64,000 bases of DNA from Coix lacryma-jobi var. lacryma-jobi. Its lineage: Eukaryota; Streptophyta; Magnoliopsida; Poales; Poaceae. The notes under the pieces were generated by a model, which worked only from the letters and a program-made list of their open reading frames with translations, searched no databases and was not told where the DNA came from. Positions 1 through 12,800 of the stretch are shown here, piece by piece (positions within the stretch are counted from its first letter, which is position 1; each line of letters begins with the position of its first letter). The translations under genes and the position numbers were made by a program. The stretch lies in the NCBI GenBank assembly GCA_009763385.1, contig CM019831.1:16704080-16768079 (forward strand). Reading direction: 5' to 3'.

Positions 1-613
1 TAATATGCCTTAAGGAAAACTAATGGAAAATACAAATTCCACACAAGGAGAGGCTATATGGCTATCTAAATGTTGACTAGCACATCATGATTTTACAACC
101 TTTAATTGAGTGTGAAAGAAAAGGCTGATTATATTTGTGCACCTAGATTCACTGCACGCTTCTATGTTGAAATAAAGTTCTGTCATCTAAAGAAAATATA
201 ATAAAAAGGCTTGATGAACCCCAACCATTGTCTAGAATCTATAATTTTTCAAAAAGATATTCGTATTTGAAGACTGGATGGATCAACTACAATTGAAAAA
301 AAGGGCTCTATATATCTTCACATGCATGGGGTTCTATATAGGCAGTATGAATCATTTACAACTCTTTTGGGTTGTGGAAATATCACACAGTTCGAATTCA
401 TAAGCTACCGCAACTCAAGAAATCCATGTTCATGACATGTAACTTCCAATGACATCCATGAAAACCTTTTTTGCAAATGTCAATACAGACGCAGACACTC
501 ATATGACACAACATCAAAATAGGTCTCAACGCTTAACATGACTCGTGCCATCTACAACAAATTAACTTATCACTATATGTTGGTTACATAATAGTTTCCA
601 TGTTTATCTATAG
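1..613 (+). other. Intronic sequence upstream of the first visible CPS exon
   Basis: This AT-rich stretch has no reading frame resembling the N-terminal half of a copalyl diphosphate synthase and ends in an acceptor (tag at 611-613). The missing upstream exons are therefore expected left of the window. I see no repeat, TIR or RNA gene in it. Confidence 0.5.
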
Positions 614-828
614 GATTCCTAGAGATGCACTCCATGTTGTACCAACAACTTTCCTTCTAAGCATAGAAGGAATGCCAGGTTTGGACTGGGAAAGGCTATG
701 TAATCTCCAGTGTCCAGATGGCTCCTTCATGTCTTCACCTGCTCCCACCGCTTATGCTCTAATGCAGACTGGGGACCCTAAGTGCTTTGAGTTCCTTGAT
801 GGAGTGGTCAACAAGTTTAACGGAAGCG
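614..828 (+). CDS. CPS: CPS exon (IPRD...EGMPGLDW block)
   Basis: Acceptor tag at 611-613, donor gt at 829-830. Encodes IPRDALHVVPTT, EGMPGLDWERL and STAYALMQT-like PTAYALMQT, typical of CPS proteins just upstream of the DXDD region. The exon ends with one base (g) of a split Val codon completed by the next exon. Confidence 0.9.
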
Positions 829-3800
829 GTATGAAGAGTAATAAAATGATGGAATGAAACTTATTCCTCTGTTCTTTTACCCACCGTTAATTTTTTAGCT
901 TGCAGCAAAGTGTTTTTACATTATGAAAATTTGAGGAATTTACTAAGAAAGATAACTACATTTCACTACATCATTTAGGGTTCATTATCGTGCTCTGCTA
1001 GTAAGAAATAAATGATGTTTTAGAATTTTGTTGAAGCAAGCCCTTTTATCTATGATCACCAAAAGCTAGAAAACAAGATATATTTTGAATATAGGACTAG
1101 TATATTAGTAGATTTATCATGACAAATACTTTCACAATATATAATTTCATTGATTATAAATAATATGGTTTTTCAGATATTGTTGGTTAAATTGAAGTCA
1201 ACAAAGTTTTACTTCAAACAATCCTAGCAAAAACAATACTTTATTTGAGCCTAGAGAAGCATTTCCTAAGATGTCTCATTTCTACTTCCTTTTCAGTACC
1301 CTTTGTTTGCCCTATTGAGATGTTTGAGCGCTTATGGGCTGTCGACCGATTGGAGAGGTTGGGCATATCACGTTATTTCAAGAGTGAAATTAAGGACTAC
1401 TTAGATTATGTTTACAGGTAAATATTAGTTCACTACCCATACATTTTATTTAGAGTATCTTATTGTCGATGATAGTGACTCCCAATGTCATCAAAGAGGA
1501 CATACATGTTAAATACAATAGTTATATATATATATATTCTATAGCCTGTCATAAAATAGCTATGCCATCTACTATCAGTATCCATTGACTATACTTTGCA
1601 TATGGATGTATGATGTCATGTTTTACTGTCAAAAGATTTAATTACCATCATCACATAGTAGATCAGTGGTGAAGTTATACGAAACTTAGGTGCCCATTGA
1701 AATTGCTATTTTATATTATGCCATGGAATTTGTACCCAACACCACATATTTATGAATGGGGTAGTAGATGTTTTTCATCAGGAGTAGTACATTTTTCTTA
1801 ACATAATAGGAACTGGACCGAGGAAGGCTTGGCTTTTACGAAGGGTTGCCTAGTGAAGGACATTGATGACACGGCCATGGGTTTCCGCCTTCTACGACTG
1901 CATGGCTACCATGTCTCTCCTTGTGAGTGTTACTCCTGTCATCATGTGTCTGCGTTATAAGTAGGAGTACTACTTGAAAGGATCAAGATGCCCAAGAGGG
2001 GGGGGGGGTGAATTGGGCTAATCTAAAATTTCTCGCAAGAATTAAACCTAATCTAGCCCAACTTCACCCCTTGTGCCTAGTAATGATTCTAGCAAAGACT
2101 CTCTCTCGCACAAAAGACTATTACCTAGTTCCAATCCTACTATAGCATGACATTTCAACAAAAGTAATTGCAAGAATTGAAATGCTCAAAGTAAATGCGT
2201 AAGTAAAGAGAGTAGAGGAACGCCGTGATGTTTTGCCGAGGTATCGAGGTGTCGGCACACCTCCCTAGTCCTCGTTGGAGCACCCGCGCAAGAGTATCGC
2301 TCCCCATTGATCCGCGCAAGGATCAAGTGCTCACTACGAGCTGATTCTTCGCCACTCCAGCCTGGTGAATTGCCCACAACCGGTCACAACTTGAGTTGGG
2401 TCATCCACAAGCTCTCCGGATGATCACCAAACTCCCAATCACCACCAAGCCGTCTAGGTGATGCCGATCACCAAGAGTAGCAAGCTAGAACTCTCACTTG
2501 ACCAACGCGAGGCCAAAGAGATGGATGGATGCACACTTGCTACTCACAACTCGCTAATGAGGTGTCTAATCTCACGATTAACAAATCTCACAACCTCACT
2601 AGGGCTCTTGCACTCCCTTGCACACTCAAGGATTGTCTCAGTTGATCAAATGGGCAAGAGACCCCAAATGGAGGAGGTGGTGGAGTATTTATAACCCCAC
2701 ACACAAAACCTCCATGAGGGGTAAAAACTGCTGCAGGAAAAGGGGCATCGGACGCTCTGATGCCTGGCATCGGACGCTCTGAGCCGATGCCCTGAGTAAC
2801 GGTAACGTGTACTGTCTCTGACAGCACACGTCACAGTGGCATCGGACGCTGGCAGCGTCCGATGCCATCTCATCAGACGTGTCTGATGGCGAAACCCCTA
2901 TTTTAAAACCTCTCTGCATGGTCATCGGATGCTCCCTCGGAGCGTCTGTTGTCCGCGTCCGATGTGACACTGACTTTCACTCTCCAGTGAACAATGTTAC
3001 CATAGCATCCAATGCGATCCCCCGGTGTGTCCGATGCTACGACAATCTCACTGTGCACTTCCTGTTGGCATCGGACGCACGTCCGATGCCAGCAGGGGCA
3101 GCGTCCGATGCCCTTCTGAGGTCCGAAACGACTTCGGATCGTGACGCTGCCTAAATGACTTTCGATCCTCATGACATATAGGTTATCTCTGAGCTACCTA
3201 GAGCAATGAAATAACAAGTGTGCACCACACCTACATTAATAGACTCACCTAGGTCAAGCTACTCATTCACGCTCCCTTTTATAGTACGGCCAGAGGAAAA
3301 ACAAAGACCTAAACTAATCTAAGTGTCTCTCAACACCAAATGACACTTAGAACTAGCCTATCTCCATCTTCATCGTCCATCCTTTGAAAACCAAATCGAT
3401 TTCTATCGCTAGGAGGCATGAAAACCATTTGCCCATATCATCGCCATTATTGTGACCTAACACTCATTGTTTCTGCAAAACATACGTTAGTCACAATAAT
3501 CTTATGCTGTCATCAATCATCGAAACCCACTAGGGGCCTAGATGCTTTCAATCTCCCCTTTTTTGGTGATTGATGACAACACGACCTCGAGTATAGAGAG
3601 AAGAGGTTTTCAAATCATGATATGTATGAACTTGCTATAAATAAGAGAAAATTGGTTAGAGGCAAGCTCATACACATTATGCCAACATCCTGCACTTAAC
3701 AGATTTGAGTGAACAACAAGTGCAAGAGTAATAACGCTCAAGTACATAAAGACATGGAGAAGAGCGCATGTAAATGAGCGAAAGTAATGACATGTCATAT

Positions 3801-6800
3801 AAAATATCGTAAGTGAGCACAAACATGTCAAACGAGGTCCATAATCACACATATCATACAATGCAAGACATAAGTAAACATGATATGCATGCAAAAGAGT
3901 ATATCACACATAAGGACCAAAACCCTCTCATGACACTCCCCCTATGTCTATACTCGTCTCTCTCTCCCTATGGCATCAAGCACCAAAGCTACGAATCTGC
4001 AAACGGCACGGGAGCAGATGAGTCGGGGGTGGAGGCCTCTGGAGAACGTGGAGCAATCTCGAACTGCTAGAGCAAGGCCTCTGAGTTAGAAGAGGAGGAC
4101 AAAACTGGCTGACCCTCTGGAGCTAGAAGCTATGGAGAAGCGGTCTAGGTCTGCTCTGTCTTAGTCTGAACTGGCTGGACCTCGGGCTGAGCCTCTGGTG
4201 GAGCAGTGTCGGGTTGTGCCTATGGGTGCGGAAGCTCAAGTATCAGAGATGGCACAGGCTGCTTAGGCGCTGAAGGCTCTGTCGACTGTGGCTCTGTCAG
4301 AGTAGGCTCAGATGACGCTACGGAACTCAGAAGAGTCTCTTTCGTGGATGTAACTGGAGCTTTAGACGTCTGAACGGGCCCCTGAAGGTCTAGAGATGTA
4401 GGGTGCCCTGTGAGCTCACTGAAAGAGGCTGAGAGGTCCCGAGTCACCGTCGTAGTCGTCGCGAACAGGGTATCTGTCGGACGTGGAGTGAAGCCTGTGG
4501 TGATCGGACTAAAGAGCTGTCCCGCCCCTGGGGGAGTGGTAAACCACTGAGTGGACTGCGAGGGGGTCGGGAACGACACAAACTGCTACTGCTACTGCTG
4601 CTGTGGAGGAGGCTGCCACTGAATCGGAGGATACTGAGGCTGCTGCATCTTCATCATTTGCTCCATGAACTTCAGCGTCTGCTGCTGAACCTCAAGAAGC
4701 TGCCTCTGAATAGCATCAGACCTCTCCTGGGCCTGAGCCTGAGCCTCTGCTAGGCGCTGCTGCTCCTATGCCTGTCGCCGCTGTTCAGCCTGAATGTTCT
4801 CTAGAATAGTGAGCAGAGATGGGTCTGTCCTTGAGCTCCCCGCATCTGAGTCATGTGGATGGGGCTGCATCCTCGGCGGGAGCTCGTAGTCCTCATCTGA
4901 GCTATCTGTGGGATCTTCTGCAATGAACTAAGTACCACCCTCTAGATCTACGAGCTCTCTCTCAGCTAGGGCCCTGACGGCCTTGTCCTGCTCCTCTGCA
5001 ATCTCTGGAACTGGCTGACGCTGCCTGGGTGTGGACTGAGGAGTAGACTGAGCTGAAGACTGTCCTCGGCGATCTCTGCTGTGACCCAGAAGCTAACTCA
5101 TGTTGTAAGCAGGGAAGATCGTCGCTGTCCTAGCAAGGTCCTGTCCTGGGGCCATCCGAATGCGCGCTGCAATCTAGAATAGGAGATACGAAATCCAGTG
5201 CATGTACGGAAGTTGCTTGCGGGCCTTGATGCCCTCTGCGATGGTGTCCTCCATCTCTGACAGAATGACATCCCAGATGTTGAACTCCTACTGACGGATA
5301 AGGTAAGCAAGCAACCATAGCTGAATACGTGAGATACCCTCTCGGTAGCCGATCCTCGGTAGTATGGTACGCCTCATGACCTCGTTGAGGATCCAAGCCG
5401 TAGGAGTGAGATCCTTTGGCACGTGGCTCGAACCCTCACTGAATGGCTCTGTAAAGCACGGCTGTACCAAGTCAGTTGACGGCTGCTCTCCGCCGTGAGG
5501 GCGCCTGGGTGGCTCTGTCCGGTCATAGCAAAGAATGTGGATCTGCGTCTGAGACTCTGTGAGGTGAAGAATGTCACGGATCTCTGAGCTGTAAAGCCTG
5601 AAATGCTGACCTCTGAATGCAAAGTGAATATACTCATGATCTGAATCTACCCAAAGAGAGGCGTAGAACTGCAGGACCCAATCCTCAATGTACGAGCCAG
5701 ATCGCCCCACAAGATCTGCCAAACCTGGCAGGTAAGTCAAGTGAGGGCGTATCTACTCGCCTCCAGCTGCCACTATCGCCTCCAAGGCACAGACTCTGTG
5801 TGACCTCAAGCTGATGCCGGTGTTTCTGAACCCCTGGTAAAAATCCTCGTGAAGCACTGAGTAGAATTCAGGACCGGCCTGGGGCTGACGCTCATGAGGG
5901 AACCACCTGTCAACTGGCACCAACCTCAGCTCCTGTATCTGACTGCACGTGGCGGCGCGAAGGTCAAGTCGCACGACTAGCGGTGGCTCCCATCGAGTGG
6001 GAGGACGTGCACCACGCCGCGGACCTTCGGGCCAGGGTGGCACCTCGGTCCGGCGATGAGACGACCGACGCCGCGGCTGCTCCGCTGGCTCTACCTCAGC
6101 TTGAGCTGGCTCTGCCTCTGCCTATGGCTGCTTGGTACCGTCGGCCTGGGCCTGCGCTGCTGAACCGGAGCCCTCGGGCACGTCCACAGGTGAGGAAAGA
6201 AAGACACGACAACCTCCTATCATCAAGGTCCCGGGTGGAGAGCCGAGAAAATGCTCCGACTCCTTGATCGCCTGACGCTGAGCCGAGGTCAGAGTGTCAA
6301 CAATCCACAAACCACCACCGCGGCCTCCCCGCTCAGCTAGCTCTGCTAGATCTGCCACTGCCTGTGCCTGAGCTGCCTCTCGCTCTGCCCTGGTGTGCTT
6401 CCTGCGCGTCACTAGCTTCGCCTTCCCCTTCCCGGAGCCTGAGGAAGGAGGGGGAGGCGGGGGAAAGTCCTCTGGAGCACCGTCGACATTCTTGCAGCGC
6501 ATGGCTTGCAAGAACAGAGAAATTGACACTGAGAGAGCTAAACTGTCGCTGAAAGAATCAACTGTCACTAAAAACCCCTCAACGGACCAGACAAACTGCT
6601 CGACGAACTCTGAACACTGCCAAGAACTCCCCCTGTCACTGGAACACCGCTGGCGTCTGACACTCGCGAGGCTTGGCCTCGATCCTTACCGAAGGGCTTG
6701 GCCTTGGGTTATCTGCCACTGACACCTGCCAACTGTCGCTGCCAACTGTGACCCGACTCGCTGCAATAGAGTAGAGAGTTATACAATTTAAGCACATATA

Positions 6801-9800
6801 CTCTAGAGACGAGAAAGGCCTAATGGAAAGAAAGCAATTTAGGTAAGAAGTGAAACTGGCTTTGCTACCTGACAACCTGATGAAACCGACCAAGCAGGGG
6901 AAGAGCACTGACACGTTCAGGCACCGATACATCTCACCGGAAGGATCTACGCTAGAACCGAGACAAAACGGAGGTCAAGCCGGCATGAACGCTGGTAGGG
7001 GCATTTTATCGAACACTTGGTGAGCGCAATGAAATGAGGAAGAGAAAGAAGCTCACTGGTGGGTTCTTTGCTGGTCGGAGAAGAGCTCGCCGGGGAGGAG
7101 AAAGACGCCGGCGAGGTCGAGCGAAGCCCTAGCGAACGCCGGCGTGGAGGGTGTCGGGCGCAGGCGAGGAGGAGGTGAAGTCCGGCGGCGCGGCGAGCAG
7201 AGCACCACTGGGAGGCTTCGGCCGGTGAGCGCGGATGGAGGTGAGGTGCGTGGAGGCATAGGCGCGCGCTGCTGCCGGCGGCGAGAGCTTGGGCGCGGCG
7301 GTGGGCGAGCTCGGCGCTAGGGTTTGGCGTGCGGGCAGCGGCGGCGGATCGGGCGCAAACAAGGAGACGAACGAGAAGACGAACGTGTGGGCCCAAAGAG
7401 TGAGTGAAAGAACTTATTACACCGCGCAAAGGGGCATCGGACGCGCTGATGGATTCACATCGGACGCACCGATTTCTATGCAGAGAGTTCCAAAACGGTC
7501 AAAAACACATCGGACGCGTCCTTTGCCGTGGCATCGGACGCATGCCAGCGTCCGATGGGTCATCGGACGCACCGATGACCCCACATCGGATGCAACGGTT
7601 ACACTATTTCAGCCAGAGCTGCCTACAGTGAACCATCGGACGCTGCATAGGAGCATCCGATGCAGCGTCCGATGCTGCAATTTGGCCCTTTTTGAATTCC
7701 TCCGCCATGGCACTTTATCCCAACCAAGTTCCAACAAAAATAAGAGGAAAATAAACACTAGTTGGAACATGATATGAGAGACCTCGCTCAAACCCCCAAA
7801 TTTTCAAAATAATTTGCCAGAGGCTAAGTATCTTTTTAAGAAAAAATAGGCAATAAAAGGGCGAGGAGACAACATGTGGCCACCAAAATAGGGGACATAA
7901 CCATTAGGAGCTTCAAATGCTCCCCCTATTGGTGGACGAACACAGCGGTTGCTCAAGCTTAACCAAAAAGAAATGACAAACAACACAAATGCATATGCAA
8001 TGCAGTACGAAAAATTGAATCTAGGTTGCTTGTCAAGTTTGCTCATGGGTAAGCTTCTTCACGCGCTTTTTAGGGCAGTTATCTTAACCACGTCTGACAA
8101 GCCTATGCGCATAGCATAATTGAAACATGGCATATTATACAAATGCAATGCAATGATAACACTTGTTCATCTTTTAACAAAGTTTCTTAGATCAAGAACA
8201 TTAATCTCACTTTGCAACTTACAAAGTCTACTCTCATCTAGGGGTTTAGTGAAGATATCCGCCAATTGATCTTCCGTTCTAACTCCATCTAAAGATATGT
8301 CTTTCTTTGCTACATGGTCTCTAAGGAAGTGATGATGGATATGAATATGTTTTGTGCGAGAGTGTTGAACCAGGTTGTTAGCAAGCTTAACCGCGCTCTC
8401 ATTGTCACACAACAAAGGTACATTTTCTAGCACTACTCCATAGTCTAGAAGGGTTTGTTTCATGTAAAGGATTTGTGCACAACAAGCTCCCGCGGCTATG
8501 TATTCTGCCTTGGCGATAGACAAGGCCACACTATTTTGTTTCTTTGAGGTCCAAGACACTAGTGATCTCCCAAGCAAATGACACCCTCCGGATGTGCTTT
8601 TTCTATCTATTTTGCAACCCACGTAATCCGAATTGGAATACCCAACGATTTGGAAGTTAGCTCCTTTGGGATACCAAAGGCCAATGCTTGGGGTGTGCTT
8701 TAGGTACCTAAGGATTCTCTTTACGGCTACAAGATGTGATTCCTTAGGATCGGCTTGAAATCTAGCACACATGCGCACACTAAACATGATGTCGGGCCTA
8801 GATGCGGTCAAGTATAACAAGCTACCAATCATAGAGCGGTAGAGAGTTTGATCAACCGAGTTACCTCCCTCATCTAGGTTGAGATGTCTATTAGTAGGCA
8901 TTGGGGTCTTGATAGGCTTGCAATCATTCATGTTGAAGCGCTTGAGGAGGTCTTTAGTGTATTTCTCTTGAGAGATGAATGTGCCCTCCTTCAATTGCTT
9001 CACTTGAAAGCCAAGAAAGAATGTGAATTCCCCAATCATGGACATTTCAAACTCCTTCGACATTAAGCAACCAAATTTCTTGCAATATTCTTCATTTGTT
9101 GAGCCAAAGATGATATCATCAACATAGACTTGGCAAATGAAGATCTCTCCATCAAGCTTCTTGGTGAATAGTGTGGTGTCAACATTCCCAATGGTGAATC
9201 CCTTCTCAATGAGGAAATCCCGGAGGCACTCATACCATGCTCTTGGGGCTTGCTTGAGCCCATATAGCGCCTTGGACAACCTATAGACATGATTAGGATA
9301 TCTAGGGTCTTCAAACCTGGGAGGTTGATCAACATAGACTAGTTCATTTATGAAGCCATTTAAAAATGCACTTTTCACATCCATTTGATATAATTTCATT
9401 TCATGTTGTGATGCATATGCAAGGAGGATACGAATGGCTTCAAGTCTTGCAACCGGTGCAAAGGTCTCTCCAAAATCCAAACCTTCAACTTGAGAGAACC
9501 CCTTTGCCACTAGCCTTGTCTTGTTCCTAACAACCACGCCTTGATCATCTTGCTTGTTCCTAAACACCCATTTGGTTCCAATGACTCTTGCGCCTTTAGG
9601 TCGCTCTTCAAGGGTCCAAACTTCATTGCGGGTGAAGTTGTTCAATTCTTCATGCATAGCATTCACCCAATCCGGATCCTTGAGAGCTTCATCTACATTG
9701 GTAGGCTCAAAACAAAAGACAAAAGAGTGATGCTCAATAAATGAAGCAAGTTTTTATGAGCGAGTCATTACACCCCTTGTTGGACTCCCTATGACGAGAT

Positions 9801-12800
9801 CTTGAGGATGAGCTTAAAGTAGGGGAGTTGTTCTTCTATCAACCACTTGAGGGGGCGGTTATGGAGCATCAACATCTTGAGCTTGTACCACCATTTGATC
9901 AAGAGAGACATGTGTATCTTCATTTGGCTCTCTCCCATCTTTATCATCATCTTGTGGTACATTTGATGAAGATGGCTTGTCAATGACATGTACATCATCA
10001 TCATCATCATCTTTAGACTTGATGGCTCCCACCGGCATGTTCTTCATGGCCTCCCTTAATGGTTCATCACCTACATCATCAAGATTCTCATGTGCTCCTT
10101 GAGAGCCATTAGATTCATCGAATTCCATGTCATATGTTTCATCTACCAAGCCGGTGGCATGGTTGAATACTCGATATGCTTTGGACTTCAATGAGTAATC
10201 AACAAGAAAACTAATATCACATCGGCGTTGAAACTTCCCTAGTTGTTGACGCTTCTTGTAGATATAGCATTTGCACCCAAACACTCTAAAGAAAGATACA
10301 TCCGGCTTCTTGTTGTTGAGCAATTCATAGGGGGTCTTTCCAAGGAGATGATGGGGGGACAACCGATTTGATGCATAGCAAGCGGTGTTGATTGCTTCCG
10401 CCCAAAATTTTTTTGGTGTATTGTACTCATCCAACATTGTCCTTGCTAGGGTGATTAGAGTCCGGTTCTTTCTCTCAACTACCCTATTTTGTTGAGGTGT
10501 ATAAGTTGCGGAGACCTCATGCTTGATCCCAACTTCATCACAATAAACCTCAACATTGGTGTTGTCAAACTCTTTGCCATTGTCACTCCGGATTTTTTTT
10601 GATCTTCACTTCAAATTCATTTTGGGCTCTCTTAGCAAACTTTTTGAAGGAAGCGGCCACTTTGGACTTGTCATGGAGGAAGAACACCCAAGTGTACAGT
10701 GAGTAATCTTCAACAAAAATCAAGCAATAAAGATTTCCTCCCAAGCTAGCATATGTTGTTGGTCCAAATAGATCCATATGAAGAAGCTCCAACTATCTTG
10801 ATGTTGATACAAACGCCTTGGTTGGATGTGTATTTGCAACTTGCTTGCCGACTTGACATGCACTACATGGTTTATCTTTTTCAAACTTCACATCCTTCAA
10901 GCCCCTAACCAAGTCCTTCTTCAATAGCTTGTTGATAGTGTTCATGGCAACATGTGCTAGTCTTCTATGCCATAACCAACCAAGAGATTGCTTCGTGAAC
11001 AAACATGTCTTGAAGTTGGCATCATCTGAGGAGAAATCCACCGAGTAGAGATTGTTGTACCAAAACCCTTGAAAGATCACTTGAGAATCATCCCTCTTTG
11101 ACACAACCACTTCCTTGTCGGTGAATAAGCATTGAAAGCCAAGATCACAAAGTTGCCCAACGGATAGCAAGTTGAAGCTAAGAGAAGCAACTAGAAGCAC
11201 ATTTGATATTGAATGATCATTGGAGATTGCAACTTTGCCCAACCCTTGCACATTGCCCTTTGAATTGTCACCAAATGTAATCCTTTCTTGGCCGTTGACA
11301 TTCTCTTCAAGTGAGGTGAACATCCAGGGATCACCCGTCATATGTTGAGTGCAACCACTATCAATCACCCAATGAGATCCGCTGGTCTTGTAGTTCACCT
11401 ACACACAAGAGATCAAGCTTGAGTTTTAGGGACCCATACTTGTTGAGGGCCCTTAACCTTCTCTACTAGTGACTTTGCCACCCAAATTTACCTATGCCTA
11501 TTCTTGTTAGGTGATCCCAAGAATATGACCTTGACCTTTCCACTTGAATCTTTCCTAAGCATGTAATGAGCATTGAAGGCAAAGGGTCTAGCATGCTTGG
11601 GCAAGGGTGTGGGTGGTGGAGCTTCACACTCATGAGCAAAGTGTCCTTCTCTTCCACACGCAAAGCATCTTCTTGGCTTGGGCTTTGGCTTGTGTTGAGT
11701 GCGGGACTTGTGTTGCTTCATCTTCTCTTCCAAGAACCCAATACCACTTCTATCGGTCTTCATCATGGTGTTCATGAGTAGCTCACTTTGAAGACATTGA
11801 CCTCTTGTGAACTTCTTCAACCCAGTGGCTAGATGCTCTTTTTCTCTCTTGAGCTTGTCATTCTCTTCTTGGAGAGCCAAGGTAGATGGTGTCAACTTGT
11901 AATCTCTCTCCATTTTAAGCCTCTTGTTCTCTTCTTTTAGCATGCCAAGCTCAAGTGTCATGCTATAGCTACCATCTTGTGTTTCAATGATAATTGGCTT
12001 GTTGGTTGATAGCTTCTCTAGATCACTCTTGAGCTTTGCATTCTCATTCTTGATCTTGAGATAATCATCATAGGACTCCGCCACAACCACTTGCTTGCCT
12101 TTGCCACTAGATCCTTGCTCAATGCTCTCACTAACCAAGTCATCACATGATGTTGCTATGTCACACTTACCAATAAGGTTAGAAGCATCATGCAGCTCAT
12201 TTGATAGAATATCATAAGCAACAACTAGAGCATCATGATCAATTTTGAGAGTAGCATATTATTCTTTGAGCAAGCTATGTCTAGTGTTGAGCTCATCATG
12301 CATCCTATCAAGTTTATCATTTTTATCTTTAAGCCCTTTGTTAGAACATTTGAGCTCCTTGATAGTGGATGACACAATTGTAAATTCATCTCTAAGCTCA
12401 TCACTAGCTCTAGTGGCATTCTCACATTTAGCAAGAAGAGATTCATTGTTAAGCTTAAGTTTTTCATTTTTAGCTCTAGTCTTTCTTATGATCTTAGTGT
12501 AATCATTGAGCAAAGTGACAAGTTCATCATAAGAAGGTGATTCGAACTCTCCATCACTATCACTATCACTAGAGTCATCATCACTTTGTACCTTCTGATC
12601 ACCCTTAGCCATGAGGCATAGGTGTGTAGAGGATGACGGTGGTGGTGGTGGTGGAGGTAGAGAAGTCCCAATCACTAGAGCAGCCACCTTCTCCTTCTCA
12701 TCATCACTATCTTCATTGGATGACCTATTTGAAGAGTCAATATCGGTGAGCCAATCACCAACAATGTATGCCTTGCCACCTTTCTTGTGGTATTGCTTCT

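Noticed and set aside
12540..12660. Simple repeats (TCATCA, GGTGGT) as microsatellites of interest
   Set aside because: They encode the Asp/Ser- and Pro-rich linkers of copia gag and need no other explanation.
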